A stretch of DNA of 64,000 bases from Sedimenticola sp. Its GTDB lineage: Bacteria > Pseudomonadota > Gammaproteobacteria > Chromatiales > Chromatiaceae. Positions 17,876 to 27,084 of the stretch are shown here, in pieces (the stretch's first letter is position 1; every line of letters begins with the position of its first letter). The position numbers and the translations under genes are program-made. The DNA is taken from positions 1 to 64,000 of the forward strand of contig PKUO01000011.1 of assembly GCA_002869585.1 (NCBI GenBank), given 5' to 3'. Under the pieces are notes generated by a model. It did not search any database, had not been told where the DNA came from, and saw nothing but the letters and a program-made list of their open reading frames with translations.

Positions 17876-18760
17876 TTAGACAAACACATCCCTGGCGTTG
17901 AACACGGGTCCATCCACACAGACCCGCTTCATCGCTGGTCCCAATGCGGTCTGGACCTCGACCACACAACCGGCACAGCCCCCCACGCCACAGGCCATGA
18001 ACTCTTCGAGAGATACCTGGCAGGGAATGGCGTACTCCTGTGCCAGCCTGGCGACGGCCTCCAGCATCGGGTGCGGTCCGCAGGAGAGAATTTCCACCTC
18101 AGTTCGCGCCTGCTCATCCAGGCTCTCCAGCCAGGCCCGCGCCAGATCCGTGACATAGCCTTGGTGGCAACCGGCAAAGCCCTGCAGACTGGCCAGTCGA
18201 CTGGCGATACCCCAATCATCCAGTAGCGGCATCGCAGCGATCACTCCTTCGGGCAGATTCGGTATAAGAATCTGTGAGGGCTTGGGCTTGAAGGGGAAAG
18301 GTACCTCTGAGCCGAGGATGACGAACGGTTGGAAATCCTTATTACCCTTGACCGATTCAGCCGCAAAGATCATGGGTGGCATACCGACCCCGCCGCCGAT
18401 CATCAGCGGGCGGGGCTTGCTGATCTTGAACGGGACGCCGATCGGACCGAGTGTACTGATCTGCTCGCCGACCTTGCGCTGCGCCAAAAGCCGGGTGCCT
18501 TCACCGACCGCCTTGTAGAGAAAATCCACCCAGCCCTCGGATGGTGAAACGCGCATGATCGAAATAGGCCGGCGCAGGGGCTTGGAGCGGTCACACTGGA
18601 TATGGGCGAAGCTGCCCGGCTGCGCCGACTCGGCGATACGCTTTGCACGGATGCGCAGGATGTACTGATCACCCTCGAAGGCCTGATGGGAGATGATCTC
18701 AGCATCTTCAACAAAGATGCTGTCACGATGGGATTGGCTGCCAGCCGTGGGTACGCTCAT
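17876..18760 (-). CDS. pyrK: Dihydroorotate dehydrogenase electron-transfer subunit-like protein (PyrK family)
   Basis: The 294-residue protein has a ferredoxin-reductase FAD domain (FAHIQCDRSKPLRRPISIMRV with the RxYS-like RRPIS), an NAD-type domain (PLMIGGGVGMPPMIFAAE, ILSCGPHPMLEAVARLA) and a C-terminal CX4CX2CX15C set at Cys257, 262, 265 and 281 for a [2Fe-2S] cluster. That is the PyrK design, which passes electrons between class 1B PyrD and NAD. I start it at the ATG at 18760; an upstream TTG would overlap pyrC. It lies 4 nt after the dihydroorotase-like gene. No pyrD is in the window, so whether it serves PyrD or another oxidoreductase is open. Confidence 0.85.
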   Translation of the reverse strand: MSVPTAGSQSHRDSIFVEDAEIISHQAFEGDQYILRIRAKRIAESAQPGSFAHIQCDRSKPLRRPISIMRVSPSEGWVDFLYKAVGEGTRLLAQRKVGEQISTLGPIGVPFKISKPRPLMIGGGVGMPPMIFAAESVKGNKDFQPFVILGSEVPFPFKPKPSQILIPNLPEGVIAAMPLLDDWGIASRLASLQGFAGCHQGYVTDLARAWLESLDEQARTEVEILSCGPHPMLEAVARLAQEYAIPCQVSLEEFMACGVGGCAGCVVEVQTALGPAMKRVCVDGPVFNARDVFV

Positions 18761-18764
18761 AGGA

Positions 18765-20057
18765 TTATTCTTTTCGCTCAAAAACAATGTTCCCTTCGAA
18801 TAGGGTGTGGGTCACTTCACCGGTCAGTTCCCAGCCCAGAAACGGGGTGTTGTGTCCGGCGCTGATCAGATTCTGCGGGGTGACAATCCAATGCTTGTCG
18901 GGGTCGAAGATGCAGATGTCGGCACTGGCGCCTGTATTCAGCCGGCCATAAGGAAGACCCATGATATCCGCAGGGCCGCAGGTCAGCCGGGCAATTGCGG
19001 TGGTCAGCGGCATGACGCCTTCATCTACCAGTTTCAGGGTCAGTGGCAGCAGGGTTTCCAGGCCTGAAATGCCCGGCTCGGTGGCTGGAAACGGGGCTTC
19101 CTTGGCGTCCGGCTCATGGGGTTGGTGATCAGAGCAGATCGCGCCGATCACCCCCTTGGCAAGACCGGAGCGTAGCGCATCCCGATCAGTCAGGCTGCGC
19201 AGTGGCGGTTGTACATGACAGTTGCTGTCGAACCCCTCGATGTCCATCTCGGTCAGATGGAGCTGGTGAACGGCCACATCAGCGGTCACCGGCAGGCGAT
19301 TCTGCTGTCCCTGTTCGAGGATGCGCACCGCTGTTCCGCTGGACAGGCTGCGGAAATGGACATGACATCCGGTATGCTCGGCCAGGGCGATATCCCGCGC
19401 CACGGCGACTGTTTCCGCCGCCTCGGGAATGGCTGGCAGACCAAGCCGGCTGCTGACCGGGCCTTCGTGGGCGCAGCCATTGTCGCGCAGGTGCCGGTCT
19501 TCGGGGCGGAGCACGGCAATGATACCAAAGGTCGCGGCATACTCCAGTGCGCGCCGTTCAATCAGCGTGTTGGCGATCGGCATATAGGCGTTGGTGACAG
19601 CGATGCAGCCGGCACGCTTCAGCGCGACCATTTCACTCAGTTGCTCGCCGGCCAGCCCCTGGGTCATCGCCCCATAAGGCAGTACCCGGGCATTCCGCTC
19701 GCGTTGCGCACGGCGGATGACCAGTGTCGCTACCGCCGGCGTGTCGATCACCGGGTCAGTATCCGGGGGGAAGCAGAGGGTAGTGATGCCGCCTTTTGCC
19801 GCCGCCTTGGTCTCACTGCCGATGTTGGCCTTGTGTTCCAGTCCTGGCTCGCGCAGCCGGGCGCTCAGGTCGACCAGGCCAGGGCAGACAATTTTATTCG
19901 TGGCATCGATAACCCGTCCGGGGACAAAGCCCTCGGGCTGTTCACCGATTGCCAGGATGCGTTTGTCGGCGATGTAGATATCGGTGACGGTATCGATAGC
20001 GTTGGCCGGGTCGATGAGACGCCCGTTGCGGATCAGAATCTGTCGTGCGTTGCTCAT
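18765..20057 (-). CDS. pyrC: Dihydroorotase-like protein, predicted non-catalytic (PyrC'/PyrX type)
   Basis: This 430-residue amidohydrolase has the type I dihydroorotase frame: [23 protein letters not shown] near 50-72, [17 protein letters not shown], and [17 protein letters not shown] with the late Asp. The metal-binding DxHxH motif is changed to DLSAR (Ser65 and Arg67 in place of the histidines), and the usual HAED motif reads LRPED. This matches the inactive PyrC' subunit that in Pseudomonas assembles with PyrB as class A aspartate transcarbamoylase. Its start overlaps pyrB by four bases, supporting a PyrB-PyrC' complex. A catalytic dihydroorotase should be elsewhere in the genome. Confidence 0.92.
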   Translation of the reverse strand: MSNARQILIRNGRLIDPANAIDTVTDIYIADKRILAIGEQPEGFVPGRVIDATNKIVCPGLVDLSARLREPGLEHKANIGSETKAAAKGGITTLCFPPDTDPVIDTPAVATLVIRRAQRERNARVLPYGAMTQGLAGEQLSEMVALKRAGCIAVTNAYMPIANTLIERRALEYAATFGIIAVLRPEDRHLRDNGCAHEGPVSSRLGLPAIPEAAETVAVARDIALAEHTGCHVHFRSLSSGTAVRILEQGQQNRLPVTADVAVHQLHLTEMDIEGFDSNCHVQPPLRSLTDRDALRSGLAKGVIGAICSDHQPHEPDAKEAPFPATEPGISGLETLLPLTLKLVDEGVMPLTTAIARLTCGPADIMGLPYGRLNTGASADICIFDPDKHWIVTPQNLISAGHNTPFLGWELTGEVTHTLFEGNIVFERKE

Positions 20058-21028
20058 CGTGCCCCCCCCTGCGCCTGGGCGCCCATGGTCATGGACATGA
20101 TGGCCATGCGTACCGCGATGCCAAAGCTGACCTGCTGCAGGATCACCGACTGGGGGCCATCGGCGACCACGGAATCTATCTCAACCCCGCGATTGATCGG
20201 GCCTGGGTGCATGACAATGGCATCCGGCTTGGCGGCGGCAAGGCGCGCCTGGGTCAGGCCGAAGAGTTGGAAATATTCGTGCTCGCTCGGCAGCAGGGCG
20301 CCGCGCATGCGCTCCTTTTGCAGCCGCAGCATAATGATCACGTCGACGTCTTTTATCCCCTCCATCAGGTCATGGTAGACATGCACGCCCATGGTGCGCA
20401 CGTGGGCGGGCAGCAGGGTGCGCGGTGCGATCACGCGTACCTCGGAGGTTCCGAGCAGGTTCAGGGCCAGGATCTGCGACCGCGCTACCCGGGAGTGCAT
20501 GATGTCGCCGACGATGGCGACCCTGAGTCCGGTGAACTCCCCTTTGTGACGGCGAATGGTGAACATGTCCAGCATAGCCTGGGTGGGGTGGGAGTGGCGT
20601 CCGTCACCGGCGTTAATGACGCTGACATGGGGTGCGGAGTGGTTGGCGATAAAGTGCGCCGCGCCGCTGTCGGCGTGCCGTACCACGAACATGTCGACAT
20701 GCATCGCCTCGAGGTTGCGCAAGGTATCCAGCAGGGTTTCACCCTTGGCAGTGGCCGAGGTGTTGATGTTGAGATTCAATACGTCGGCGGAAAGTCGCTT
20801 GGCGGCGACCTCGAAGGTGGTTCGGGTGCGGGTGCTGTTTTCAAAAAACAGATTGCAAATTACCTTGCCGCGCAGCAGGGGGACTTTTTTTACTGTGCGC
20901 TCCGATACCCCGGTGAATGATTCGGCGGTATCTAGAATTTCAGTTAAGAGGGTTTTGTTAAGTCCATCAATGGTCAGAAAATGCTTCAGCCTGCCATCCT
21001 CGTTGAGCTGGATGTTCTGATCGCTCAC
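20054..21028 (-). CDS. pyrB: Aspartate carbamoyltransferase catalytic subunit
   Basis: Started at the GTG at 21028 (324 residues; GAGG lies nine bases upstream), the protein has the carbamoyl-phosphate loop [13 protein letters not shown] (61-73) and the aspartate-domain motif [11 protein letters not shown]. It makes carbamoyl aspartate, the first committed step of pyrimidine synthesis. A TTG at 21043 is an alternative start. It overlaps pyrC' by four bases and follows pyrR by 11 nt. No pyrI regulatory subunit is seen, consistent with the Pseudomonas-type PyrB-PyrC' enzyme. Confidence 0.95.
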   Translation of the reverse strand: MSDQNIQLNEDGRLKHFLTIDGLNKTLLTEILDTAESFTGVSERTVKKVPLLRGKVICNLFFENSTRTRTTFEVAAKRLSADVLNLNINTSATAKGETLLDTLRNLEAMHVDMFVVRHADSGAAHFIANHSAPHVSVINAGDGRHSHPTQAMLDMFTIRRHKGEFTGLRVAIVGDIMHSRVARSQILALNLLGTSEVRVIAPRTLLPAHVRTMGVHVYHDLMEGIKDVDVIIMLRLQKERMRGALLPSEHEYFQLFGLTQARLAAAKPDAIVMHPGPINRGVEIDSVVADGPQSVILQQVSFGIAVRMAIMSMTMGAQAQGGAR

Positions 21029-21039
21029 GTTACTGTGCC

Positions 21040-21591
21040 TCAATCGGTTTCATTGCTTCGGGCGTGTTTCTTTGATTTTCCGATGACCAGTCCGAGGGGC
21101 TCGGGGCCGGTCAGGGTGATGGTTTCATCCAGTTTCAGCGGGGGGCGGACACCCACCACGCTGGGCTGAATCGGCAGTTCACGGCCACTGCGTTCGACCA
21201 GTGTCACCAGCATGATGGATGCCGGTCGTCCATAGTCGAATATTTCGTTCATTGCTGCACGGATGGTTCGTCCGGTTTGCAGGACGTCGTCCACCAGAAT
21301 GATGTGTTTGCCATCGACCGGGAAGGGGATGTGGGATGGTTTGACTTCCGGATTCATGCCAATCCGGGTAAAGTCGTCACGGTAGAACGAAATATCCAGC
21401 GTCCCCAACGACTCTTTCAGGGCGAGTTTATGGTGGAGTTTTTCCGCCAGCCAGACCCCGCCGGTATGGATGCCGATCATGACCGGGGCGGTGATGCGGT
21501 TGGTTTCCAGGCGGGATTTCAAAGCCAGGGCCATTTCGTTGATCAGCCCTTCGATCTCCTCGGCCTGCATGTAGATCTTGTTATCGCTCAC
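21040..21591 (-). CDS. pyrR: PyrR bifunctional regulator / uracil phosphoribosyltransferase homologue
   Basis: The 183-residue type I phosphoribosyltransferase has [14 protein letters not shown] and the PRPP loop [19 protein letters not shown]. The family either binds pyr mRNA leaders or acts as a minor uracil phosphoribosyltransferase; in Pseudomonas the same gene precedes pyrB and affects pyrimidine gene expression. It overlaps ruvX by 11 nt and precedes pyrB. I see no obvious PyrR-binding attenuator in the short gaps of this block, so RNA binding here is not supported by sequence. Confidence 0.93.
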   Translation of the reverse strand: MSDNKIYMQAEEIEGLINEMALALKSRLETNRITAPVMIGIHTGGVWLAEKLHHKLALKESLGTLDISFYRDDFTRIGMNPEVKPSHIPFPVDGKHIILVDDVLQTGRTIRAAMNEIFDYGRPASIMLVTLVERSGRELPIQPSVVGVRPPLKLDETITLTGPEPLGLVIGKSKKHARSNETD

Positions 21592-21979
21592 TTAGCCAGG
21601 TTTCCAGTATCAGTTTTGCCGCAATTGCATCCAGTTCTTCGATTTTTTTCGGGCGTCTGCCCAGTTCGGCTTTCGCCTGTTTCGAGGTCAGACGTTCATC
21701 CACCAGGTAGACCGGTAGATGATACCTCCCCTCGAGTTGTCTTGCGAAGCGTTTAATGCGTGGTGCGATCTCCGCTTCACTGTCGTCCATGTTGTAGGGC
21801 AAGCCGACGATCAGCGCCTCGGGCTGCCAGGCCTCGATCAGTCGGGATATGCCCTCCCAGTCGGGCTGTTGCCTGATGGCGCGTAAGGTTTCCAGTGGCG
21901 TGGCGGTTTGGGTCAGTGTCTGTCCAACGGCGATGCCGATTTTCGCAGGGCCAAAGTCGAACCCGAGTGAGGTGCCCAT
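21581..21979 (-). CDS. yqgF: Putative pre-16S rRNA nuclease (RuvX/YqgF)
   Basis: The 132-residue RNase H-fold protein begins MGTSLGFDFGPAKIGIAVGQTLTQTATPLETL and carries ALIVGLPYNMDDSEAE and VYLVDERLTSKQAKAEL, with acidic residues Asp8, Glu (VDERLTS) and a late Asp (ELDAIAAKLILETW) in the places expected for catalysis. YqgF is required for 16S rRNA 5'-end maturation in E. coli. It lies between yqgE and pyrR in the conserved gshB-tonB-yqgE-yqgF-pyrR order. Length is typical (E. coli 138). Confidence 0.95.
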   Translation of the reverse strand: MGTSLGFDFGPAKIGIAVGQTLTQTATPLETLRAIRQQPDWEGISRLIEAWQPEALIVGLPYNMDDSEAEIAPRIKRFARQLEGRYHLPVYLVDERLTSKQAKAELGRRPKKIEELDAIAAKLILETWLSER

Positions 21980-21997
21980 ATTTAAGCCGCACGATCC

Positions 21998-22561
21998 TCA
22001 GGCATGGCCAGCCTGGTTGCTGAGCAGGTTGAGGTCGACGCCGATAATCGCGGCGGCGGCCCGCCAACGATCGCCTGCCGGTGTGTCGAATATGACGCTC
22101 TCATCGGCCGGGCCGCTTAGCCAGGCATTGGCGGTCAATTCCTCTTCCAGCTGCCCGCTGCCCCAGCCCGAATAGCCCAGGGCAATGAGGGTCTTCTCGG
22201 GGCCTTTTCCGTTGGCGATCGCTTCGAGGATGTCGATTGAGGTTGTGAGGCTGATGCTGTCTGTGATCTGCAGGGTGGAGTCCCAGCGAGCTGCCCCGGT
22301 GTGCAGCACAAAGCCGCGGTCGGTCTGTACCGGTCCGCCGATGTAGATCGGCTGTTCACCTGCGTCGCCCTGAATATTCTCGATGTCCAGTTGGCCCAGG
22401 ATGTCGTTCAGATGAAGGTCTATGGGTCTGTTCAGGATGATCCCCATGGCGCCATCCGGATTATGCTCGCAAAGATAGGTGACCGTGTGATGGAAGTTTC
22501 TGTCTGCCAGGCCCGGCATGGCGATGAGAAAATGGTTGGTCAGATTCGCGTTGTCGCTCAT
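21998..22561 (-). CDS. yqgE: YqgE/AlgH family protein
   Basis: Started at the ATG at 22561 (187 residues), the protein begins MSDNANLTNHFLIAMPGLADRNFHHTV and has EHNPDGAMGIILNRP, YIGGPVQTDRGFVLH and ALGYSGWGSGQLEEEL, all signatures of YqgE (AlgH). The protein is small, cytosolic and of unknown biochemical role; it was linked to alginate regulation in Pseudomonas. A start 12 codons earlier would add residues without family support. It precedes ruvX by 18 nt. Confidence 0.95.
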   Translation of the reverse strand: MSDNANLTNHFLIAMPGLADRNFHHTVTYLCEHNPDGAMGIILNRPIDLHLNDILGQLDIENIQGDAGEQPIYIGGPVQTDRGFVLHTGAARWDSTLQITDSISLTTSIDILEAIANGKGPEKTLIALGYSGWGSGQLEEELTANAWLSGPADESVIFDTPAGDRWRAAAAIIGVDLNLLSNQAGHA

Positions 22562-22612
22562 GCCATATAGTATCCGGAACTGCCGATCGGATCGCAACCG
22601 CTGTTTTTTTCG

Positions 22613-23503
22613 TTACTGGGAAAAAAGCGTGTTGTTGTTGACGAATTGCCAGGTGCGGGTGATCTCGAGGATATCCGTCTCCTTGCGGATCTCCGCCGGA
22701 AAAGGGGCGAACGGAGCGGCCAGTTTGACGATACGGATCGCCGAGTCATCCAGGAGTTTGTGCACGGACGACTTGAGGATGGTGATTTTTTGCACCGTGC
22801 CGTCAGGCCTGACGGCGACCGACAGGACCAGGTTGCCATAGAGTTTTCTGCGTTTCGCCTCATCCGGGTAGTTGAGGTTGCCGATATTCTCCACCTTGCG
22901 CCGCCAGGCCTCGAGATAGCTGGCGTATTTGTACTCCTGGGTGCTGGCGCTGATCACCTTCTTGCGTGGGCGCTTGGCATAGGCCTTGGTCTTCTTGTCC
23001 AGCTGCGCGGTCAGCCGGGCGATCTCCTGGTTGGTGCTGGCAAGCAGTTGGGCCACGGAAACCTCGCGCTTCTCGGTGGGTAACGGTGGTTTTTTGACCT
23101 CGGTGTCGATCTTTTTCTCTGCCGGCGCCTGCTGGGTGATTACCTTGCGCGGTTCGGGTTTGGGGGGCGCCGAGGGTGGCGGTGTGGGCTGGCTTTCGCG
23201 TACCGGTTGGGGCGCCAGGGTGGGGGATGGCGGGGTCATTTCGGTAGTCGGTTTAACCGCCTTCTCCTCTTCCCCCCCGCCTTGCTGGCTGGTCTGCGCC
23301 AGAAAATCGGCCTTTTCCGCCTTCTCTGCCACCTTGGGGTTTTTCACCACCATGATCTCCAGGGTGCGATCGGGTGGCGGTTGTTTCTCCTGTTTTTCGA
23401 TATTGAAACTGATGCCGAGAATGATCACGGTGTGGATGCTCAAGGCGAAGAACAGCGTCAGTCCCAAGCGGTCTACGGCGGTATCATTCGCGGAGCTACT
23501 CAT
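22613..23503 (-). CDS. tonB: TonB family energy-transducing protein
   Basis: The 296-residue protein has a short cytoplasmic N-terminus, one membrane helix (LGLTLFFALSIHTVIILGISF), a Pro- and Lys/Glu-rich periplasmic stretch (positions 40-150), and a C-terminal TonB domain (KYASYLEAWRRKVENIGNLNYPDEAKRRKLYGNLVLSVAVRPDGTVQKITILKSS) ending ITRTWQF. It should couple inner-membrane proton force to outer-membrane receptors, but no exbB, exbD or receptor gene is adjacent, as is usual for the copy next to gshB. A glutamate/lysine-rich helix (ASTNQEIARLTAQLDKKTKAYAKRPRKK) links stalk and C-terminal domain. Confidence 0.92.
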   Translation of the reverse strand: MSSSANDTAVDRLGLTLFFALSIHTVIILGISFNIEKQEKQPPPDRTLEIMVVKNPKVAEKAEKADFLAQTSQQGGGEEEKAVKPTTEMTPPSPTLAPQPVRESQPTPPPSAPPKPEPRKVITQQAPAEKKIDTEVKKPPLPTEKREVSVAQLLASTNQEIARLTAQLDKKTKAYAKRPRKKVISASTQEYKYASYLEAWRRKVENIGNLNYPDEAKRRKLYGNLVLSVAVRPDGTVQKITILKSSVHKLLDDSAIRIVKLAAPFAPFPAEIRKETDILEITRTWQFVNNNTLFSQ

Positions 23504-23513
23504 AAAACGGGTA

Positions 23514-24581
23514 TCAACGGCCAGTGTCGATCGGGGGACTGATGTGTACGGCGTCTGCCGGCGCTTCGAGCTCTACTCTTGCGGCCATTGCTGGCGTCAT
23601 GTGTATCCTGCCCTGATCGTCGAATAGCAGCACCTGCTCGATGCCCATTTGTCTGGCGATTTTGAACCACCCGTCTGGCCCGGCGATAAACAGTGCGGTG
23701 GCAGCTGCGTCGGCGCGGGTGGCGTCCGAATCGATTACCGTAACCGACCGGGTCCCTTCAGCGGGGTAGCCGGTGCGCGGATCAATGATATGGTGAAAGC
23801 GCTTGCCCTGCCATGTGAAATAGCGTTCATAGTTGCCAGAGGTGAACACGCTCTCATTTTCCCGGGTGGCGATGGTGGCAATCACGCCTTCGCCTTTGGG
23901 GTGCCGAATGCCGATTCTCCAGGGGGAGCCGTTGCGCGAGCCTATGGCGGTGAGATCGCCACCGGCGTTGATGATTGCGTTTTCGATGCCCAGTTGCTGC
24001 AAATGTTTGATGGCCAGGGAGATGCCGTAGCCTTTGCCAAAGGCGCCGAAATCGAGCTTAACACGGGGGTTGCGGCTCTGCAGGGTGATGCCGTCAATGT
24101 TCAGATCGCTCATTTGCGGGTTCTGTTCCAGCAGTCTGGCGATGGTTTCCGGTTCGGGGGGGCGATGGCCTTCGGGGTCATTGCTGTGGAAGCCCCAACT
24201 ATCGATCAGGTGGCCGATTGCCGGGTTGAACAGACCGTCACTCTGCTGTGAGAGCTCAGCGCCGATTTTGATCAATGTGAGCACCGAGGGCGGGGTGGAA
24301 AAGGTTTCGCCTTCGGAGATCAGGCGATTGACGCGTCCCAGTGGACCCGGGTCCCAGGCATGCCAGGCCTTGTGCATTTCTGCAAAGTCCTGCTCAAGGG
24401 CGTCGGTCGCCTGTTGCGCCTGCTGTTCGGTTACGCCCGCCAGGCTGAGATCGACAAGGGTGCCAAAGGCCAGGAAACGGGTGTTGATCACTTCGGCCGG
24501 GCGCTCGCAACCGGCCGCGAGGAGTAGAAGCCAGCCCAATATCAGCGAAAGAGAGATTTTTGCGGGGGAGGGACGACTCAT
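23514..24581 (-). CDS. apbE: FAD:protein FMN transferase (ApbE), lipoprotein
   Basis: The 355-residue protein has a lipoprotein signal (LGWLLLLAAGC, lipid-modified Cys at about 25) and the ApbE domain: FLAFGTLVDLSLAG, SDGLFNPAIGHLIDSWGF, VKLDFGAFGKGYG, NAGGDLTAIG and HHIIDPRTGYPAEGTRSVTVI with the Mg-binding Asp. It attaches FMN through a phosphoester to Thr or Ser of target proteins in the periplasm, such as Nqr or Rnf subunits, none of which are in the window. It sits between gshB (4-nt overlap) and tonB, an insertion relative to the order I know from Pseudomonas. Confidence 0.94.
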   Translation of the reverse strand: MSRPSPAKISLSLILGWLLLLAAGCERPAEVINTRFLAFGTLVDLSLAGVTEQQAQQATDALEQDFAEMHKAWHAWDPGPLGRVNRLISEGETFSTPPSVLTLIKIGAELSQQSDGLFNPAIGHLIDSWGFHSNDPEGHRPPEPETIARLLEQNPQMSDLNIDGITLQSRNPRVKLDFGAFGKGYGISLAIKHLQQLGIENAIINAGGDLTAIGSRNGSPWRIGIRHPKGEGVIATIATRENESVFTSGNYERYFTWQGKRFHHIIDPRTGYPAEGTRSVTVIDSDATRADAAATALFIAGPDGWFKIARQMGIEQVLLFDDQGRIHMTPAMAARVELEAPADAVHISPPIDTGR

Positions 24582-25531
24582 TGCTGGATGTGCTTTTCAA
24601 TCCTATCCATTAACAGTGCGCTGATATTCAGGTTGTACAGCTTGTCGAGTTCGCGAATGCAGGTGGGGCTGGTGACGTTGACCTCGGTGAGATAATCCCC
24701 GATGACATCCAGCCCGGCGAAGAGTATGCCCCGTTTTTTCAGTTCCGGCCCCACCTGTTGCGCAATCCAGTGATCCCTTTCCGACAGCGGGACGCCTTTG
24801 CCAATGCCGCCGACCGCCAGATTGCCGCGGGTTTCACCCTCCTTGGGGATGCGTGCCAGGGCGTAGGGAACCGCTTCGCCGTCGACCATCAGGATGCGCT
24901 TGTCGCCGCCGGCGGTGATTTCCGGAATGAAGCGCTGGGCCATGGCGAACTTGGTGCCGTGTTCGGTCAGTGTCTCAATGATCACATTGATGTTCGGATC
25001 ATTTTGTCGGACACGAAAAATCGATGCGCCACCCATGGTGCCGAGGGGTTTCAGGATAATATCCCGCTGCTCATGGAGGAAGTCGATGAACTGCTGGTGT
25101 CTCCTGGATACCAGCATCGGGGTGCAGCACTGGGGAAACCAGCTGGTAAACAGTTTTTCATTGCAGTCACGCAGTGCGGCAGGTTTATTGACCACCACAA
25201 CTCCCTCCTGCTCGGCCTTTTCGAGAAGATAGGTGGTGTAGATGTACTCCATATCGAAGGGCGGGTCCTTGCGCATGAGAATGGCGTCCATTCCGGCAAG
25301 GGGGGCGGTCTGCTCTTCGTGGAACTGGAACCAGCCCTCCGGGTTGTCTGTCACGGTCAGGCGTTTCAGTAGGCCAAATGCCTTGTCATCCTGCAGGTAC
25401 AGATCCTGCTGCTCGGCATACCAGATGTTCCAGTTCCTCGCCTGGGCTTCCAACAGCATGGCGAAGGTGCTGTCCTTCTTTATGTTGATGGAGTCGATCG
25501 GATCCATCACGACGCAGAGTGATATTTTCAT
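24578..25531 (-). CDS. gshB: Glutathione synthetase
   Basis: This 317-residue ATP-grasp enzyme begins MKISLCVVMDPIDSINIKKDSTFAMLLEAQ and has RKDPPFDMEYIYTTYLLE, ILKPLGTMGGASIFRV, and the C-terminal GLDVIGDYLTEVNVTSPTCIREL. It joins gamma-glutamylcysteine and glycine to make glutathione. It is the first gene of the minus-strand gshB-apbE-tonB-yqgE-ruvX-pyrR-pyrB-pyrC'-pyrK run; only short gaps separate these genes, so they may share one transcript. The 269 nt upstream is AT-rich and shared with the divergent 25801 gene. Confidence 0.96.
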   Translation of the reverse strand: MKISLCVVMDPIDSINIKKDSTFAMLLEAQARNWNIWYAEQQDLYLQDDKAFGLLKRLTVTDNPEGWFQFHEEQTAPLAGMDAILMRKDPPFDMEYIYTTYLLEKAEQEGVVVVNKPAALRDCNEKLFTSWFPQCCTPMLVSRRHQQFIDFLHEQRDIILKPLGTMGGASIFRVRQNDPNINVIIETLTEHGTKFAMAQRFIPEITAGGDKRILMVDGEAVPYALARIPKEGETRGNLAVGGIGKGVPLSERDHWIAQQVGPELKKRGILFAGLDVIGDYLTEVNVTSPTCIRELDKLYNLNISALLMDRIEKHIQQ

Positions 25532-25800
25532 AGGCCTATGATAACCGAGGGAGATCAGCTTGTGGGTGGATTGTAATCGAATTGCAATTTTAATTTAGTT
25601 AAAGATTTGCAAAAAGAAGTCGTAATAACCTTATGAGTTGCAGTAACTTTAATCCCTTGCTATCGTCTGCTCTAAGTATATCCGTACAGCAATGATCGCT
25701 GATCCAGAATAAAAATAATAAAACCGGCAGAGTCTGGGGAATTAAAGTCATTTTTACAATAACGATACATTCTTGACCGGTTTTGGGAGGCTTAAGCGTA

Positions 25801-26223
25801 ATGAGCGGGCTGAATTACGGGCAGAGCAGGCATCGATCCCTATTTTTTGCATCCTTGATGTGTTCTTTCTGGGTGGGAACTGTGAACTCTGTCACAGTGT
25901 CGGCAGCCGGTGAGGATGACTACCTCAAGGCCATTGAGATGGAGACCGAAAAGGTTGAGAGAAAGTCAGCCAACATGGAACTCTCTTCACTGCAGGAAGC
26001 TGCGCCAACTGAAAGACCGAGGGGTCCTGCGGGCGAGGGCTTTTCCTCCGAGCTGACACTTGCGGAGTTCGAGCAGGAGCTCGCTGACAAATACACAGGG
26101 ACAGCGCGGTTCTACCAAAAACTGCCCAGACGAACCCAGGAAGAGGTATATCAGGAGTATTTGAAAGGAGCGTCTATCTCCGAGGTACGGACTAAGATCA
26201 TGAATCGTTTTCTTCACAGATAA
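25801..26223 (+). CDS. Small exported protein of unknown function
   Basis: The 140-residue protein starts at the ATG at 25801, ten bases after GGAGG; an earlier in-frame start lacks this site. It has a signal-like N-terminus (SLFFASLMCSFWVGTVNSVTVSA) and a polar mature part with a charged N-terminal helix (EDDYLKAIEMETEKVERKSANM) and a compact C-terminus (YTGTARFYQKLPRRTQEEVYQEYLKGASISEVRTKIM). I do not recognise the family. It is followed 61 nt later by the exported rhodanese, and the pair precede pilG. In its 5' region an 8-bp inverted repeat (AAAACCGG ... CCGGTTTT, about 25,731-25,785) flanks an AT-rich stretch. Confidence 0.8.
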   Translation: MSGLNYGQSRHRSLFFASLMCSFWVGTVNSVTVSAAGEDDYLKAIEMETEKVERKSANMELSSLQEAAPTERPRGPAGEGFSSELTLAEFEQELADKYTGTARFYQKLPRRTQEEVYQEYLKGASISEVRTKIMNRFLHR

Positions 26224-26284
26224 CCTGGTCTGGCTCGGTTTCGTTTCTGTGAACATCGCGGCAGGTGAATTTGGAGAGTAATGA

Positions 26285-27025
26285 ATGAAGTCGATAAGCA
26301 GACTGCTGATCATATTTTTGCTGTTGTTTCTGGGTGGTGCTGTGCTCGCGGCAGAAACAGAAGAGGAGTTGAAAATAGGGGAGGCGGACTCAGTCATCCC
26401 GCTCTATGAAGGCAAGCCTTATCTGCATGTGATTCATCAGGGGCGTTCCGTCAAGGTGGAGCGTGTCCAGGACCCCGACTACGAGTTGCGGGGCTATTTC
26501 GCCAAGACCAGCAGAAAGTGTCCCCCCTTCTGTTTGAAGAGAATGGAAGTCGATCCCCGCGTGCCGTCGGTGGGTGAAATCGAGGTTTTCGATTTCATGG
26601 AGAATCAGCTGCGCGATGGCACAGGGCTGATTATCGATGCGCGTACGCCAAGCTGGTACGAGAAAGGGACAATTCCGGGCTCGATCAACATCCCATTTAC
26701 CATCCTGAGCAAGTCTGTAGATGATCTCGAGATGATCGAGCAACTGGAGCTGTTCGGCGCCAAACCCCGCGAGGATACCGGTGCTCTGACTCAAAAGCTC
26801 GAGGAGTGGGGGATTGTCGATGCAACGAATAAAACCGATAAGTGGGACTTCAGTAACTGCAAAGAGTTGCTGCTGTGGTGTAATGGTCCCTCCTGTGGAC
26901 AATCGCCGCGTGCGATCGAGGGTCTTCTTGAGGTGGGCTACCCCCCTGAAAAGCTGAAATACTACCGGGGTGGAATGCAGATCTGGCAGCTTTTTGGTTT
27001 AACTACAATCGTGCCAGAGGGCTGA
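26285..27025 (+). CDS. Exported rhodanese-like protein
   Basis: The 246-residue protein has a signal peptide (LLIIFLLLFLGGAVLAAE) and a rhodanese domain: GLIIDARTPSWYEKGTIPGSINIPF and the active-site stretch LLLWCNGPSCGQSPRAIEG with Cys199 likely catalytic and Cys204 close by, followed by YYRGGMQIWQLFGL. A second Cys pair, CPPFC at 79-83, precedes the domain. Rhodanese domains carry sulfane sulfur; here it would act in the periplasm. It sits just before pilG, with a 59-nt gap, an unusual partner for a pilus chemosensory operon. Function in sulfur handling or in pilus biology cannot be told apart from sequence. Confidence 0.88.
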   Translation: MKSISRLLIIFLLLFLGGAVLAAETEEELKIGEADSVIPLYEGKPYLHVIHQGRSVKVERVQDPDYELRGYFAKTSRKCPPFCLKRMEVDPRVPSVGEIEVFDFMENQLRDGTGLIIDARTPSWYEKGTIPGSINIPFTILSKSVDDLEMIEQLELFGAKPREDTGALTQKLEEWGIVDATNKTDKWDFSNCKELLLWCNGPSCGQSPRAIEGLLEVGYPPEKLKYYRGGMQIWQLFGLTTIVPEG

Positions 27026-27084
27026 TCGTATTATTTGGATTGTAGCGGCCAACCGGCTGCTGTAATGGTTCTGGAGCGTTGGTT

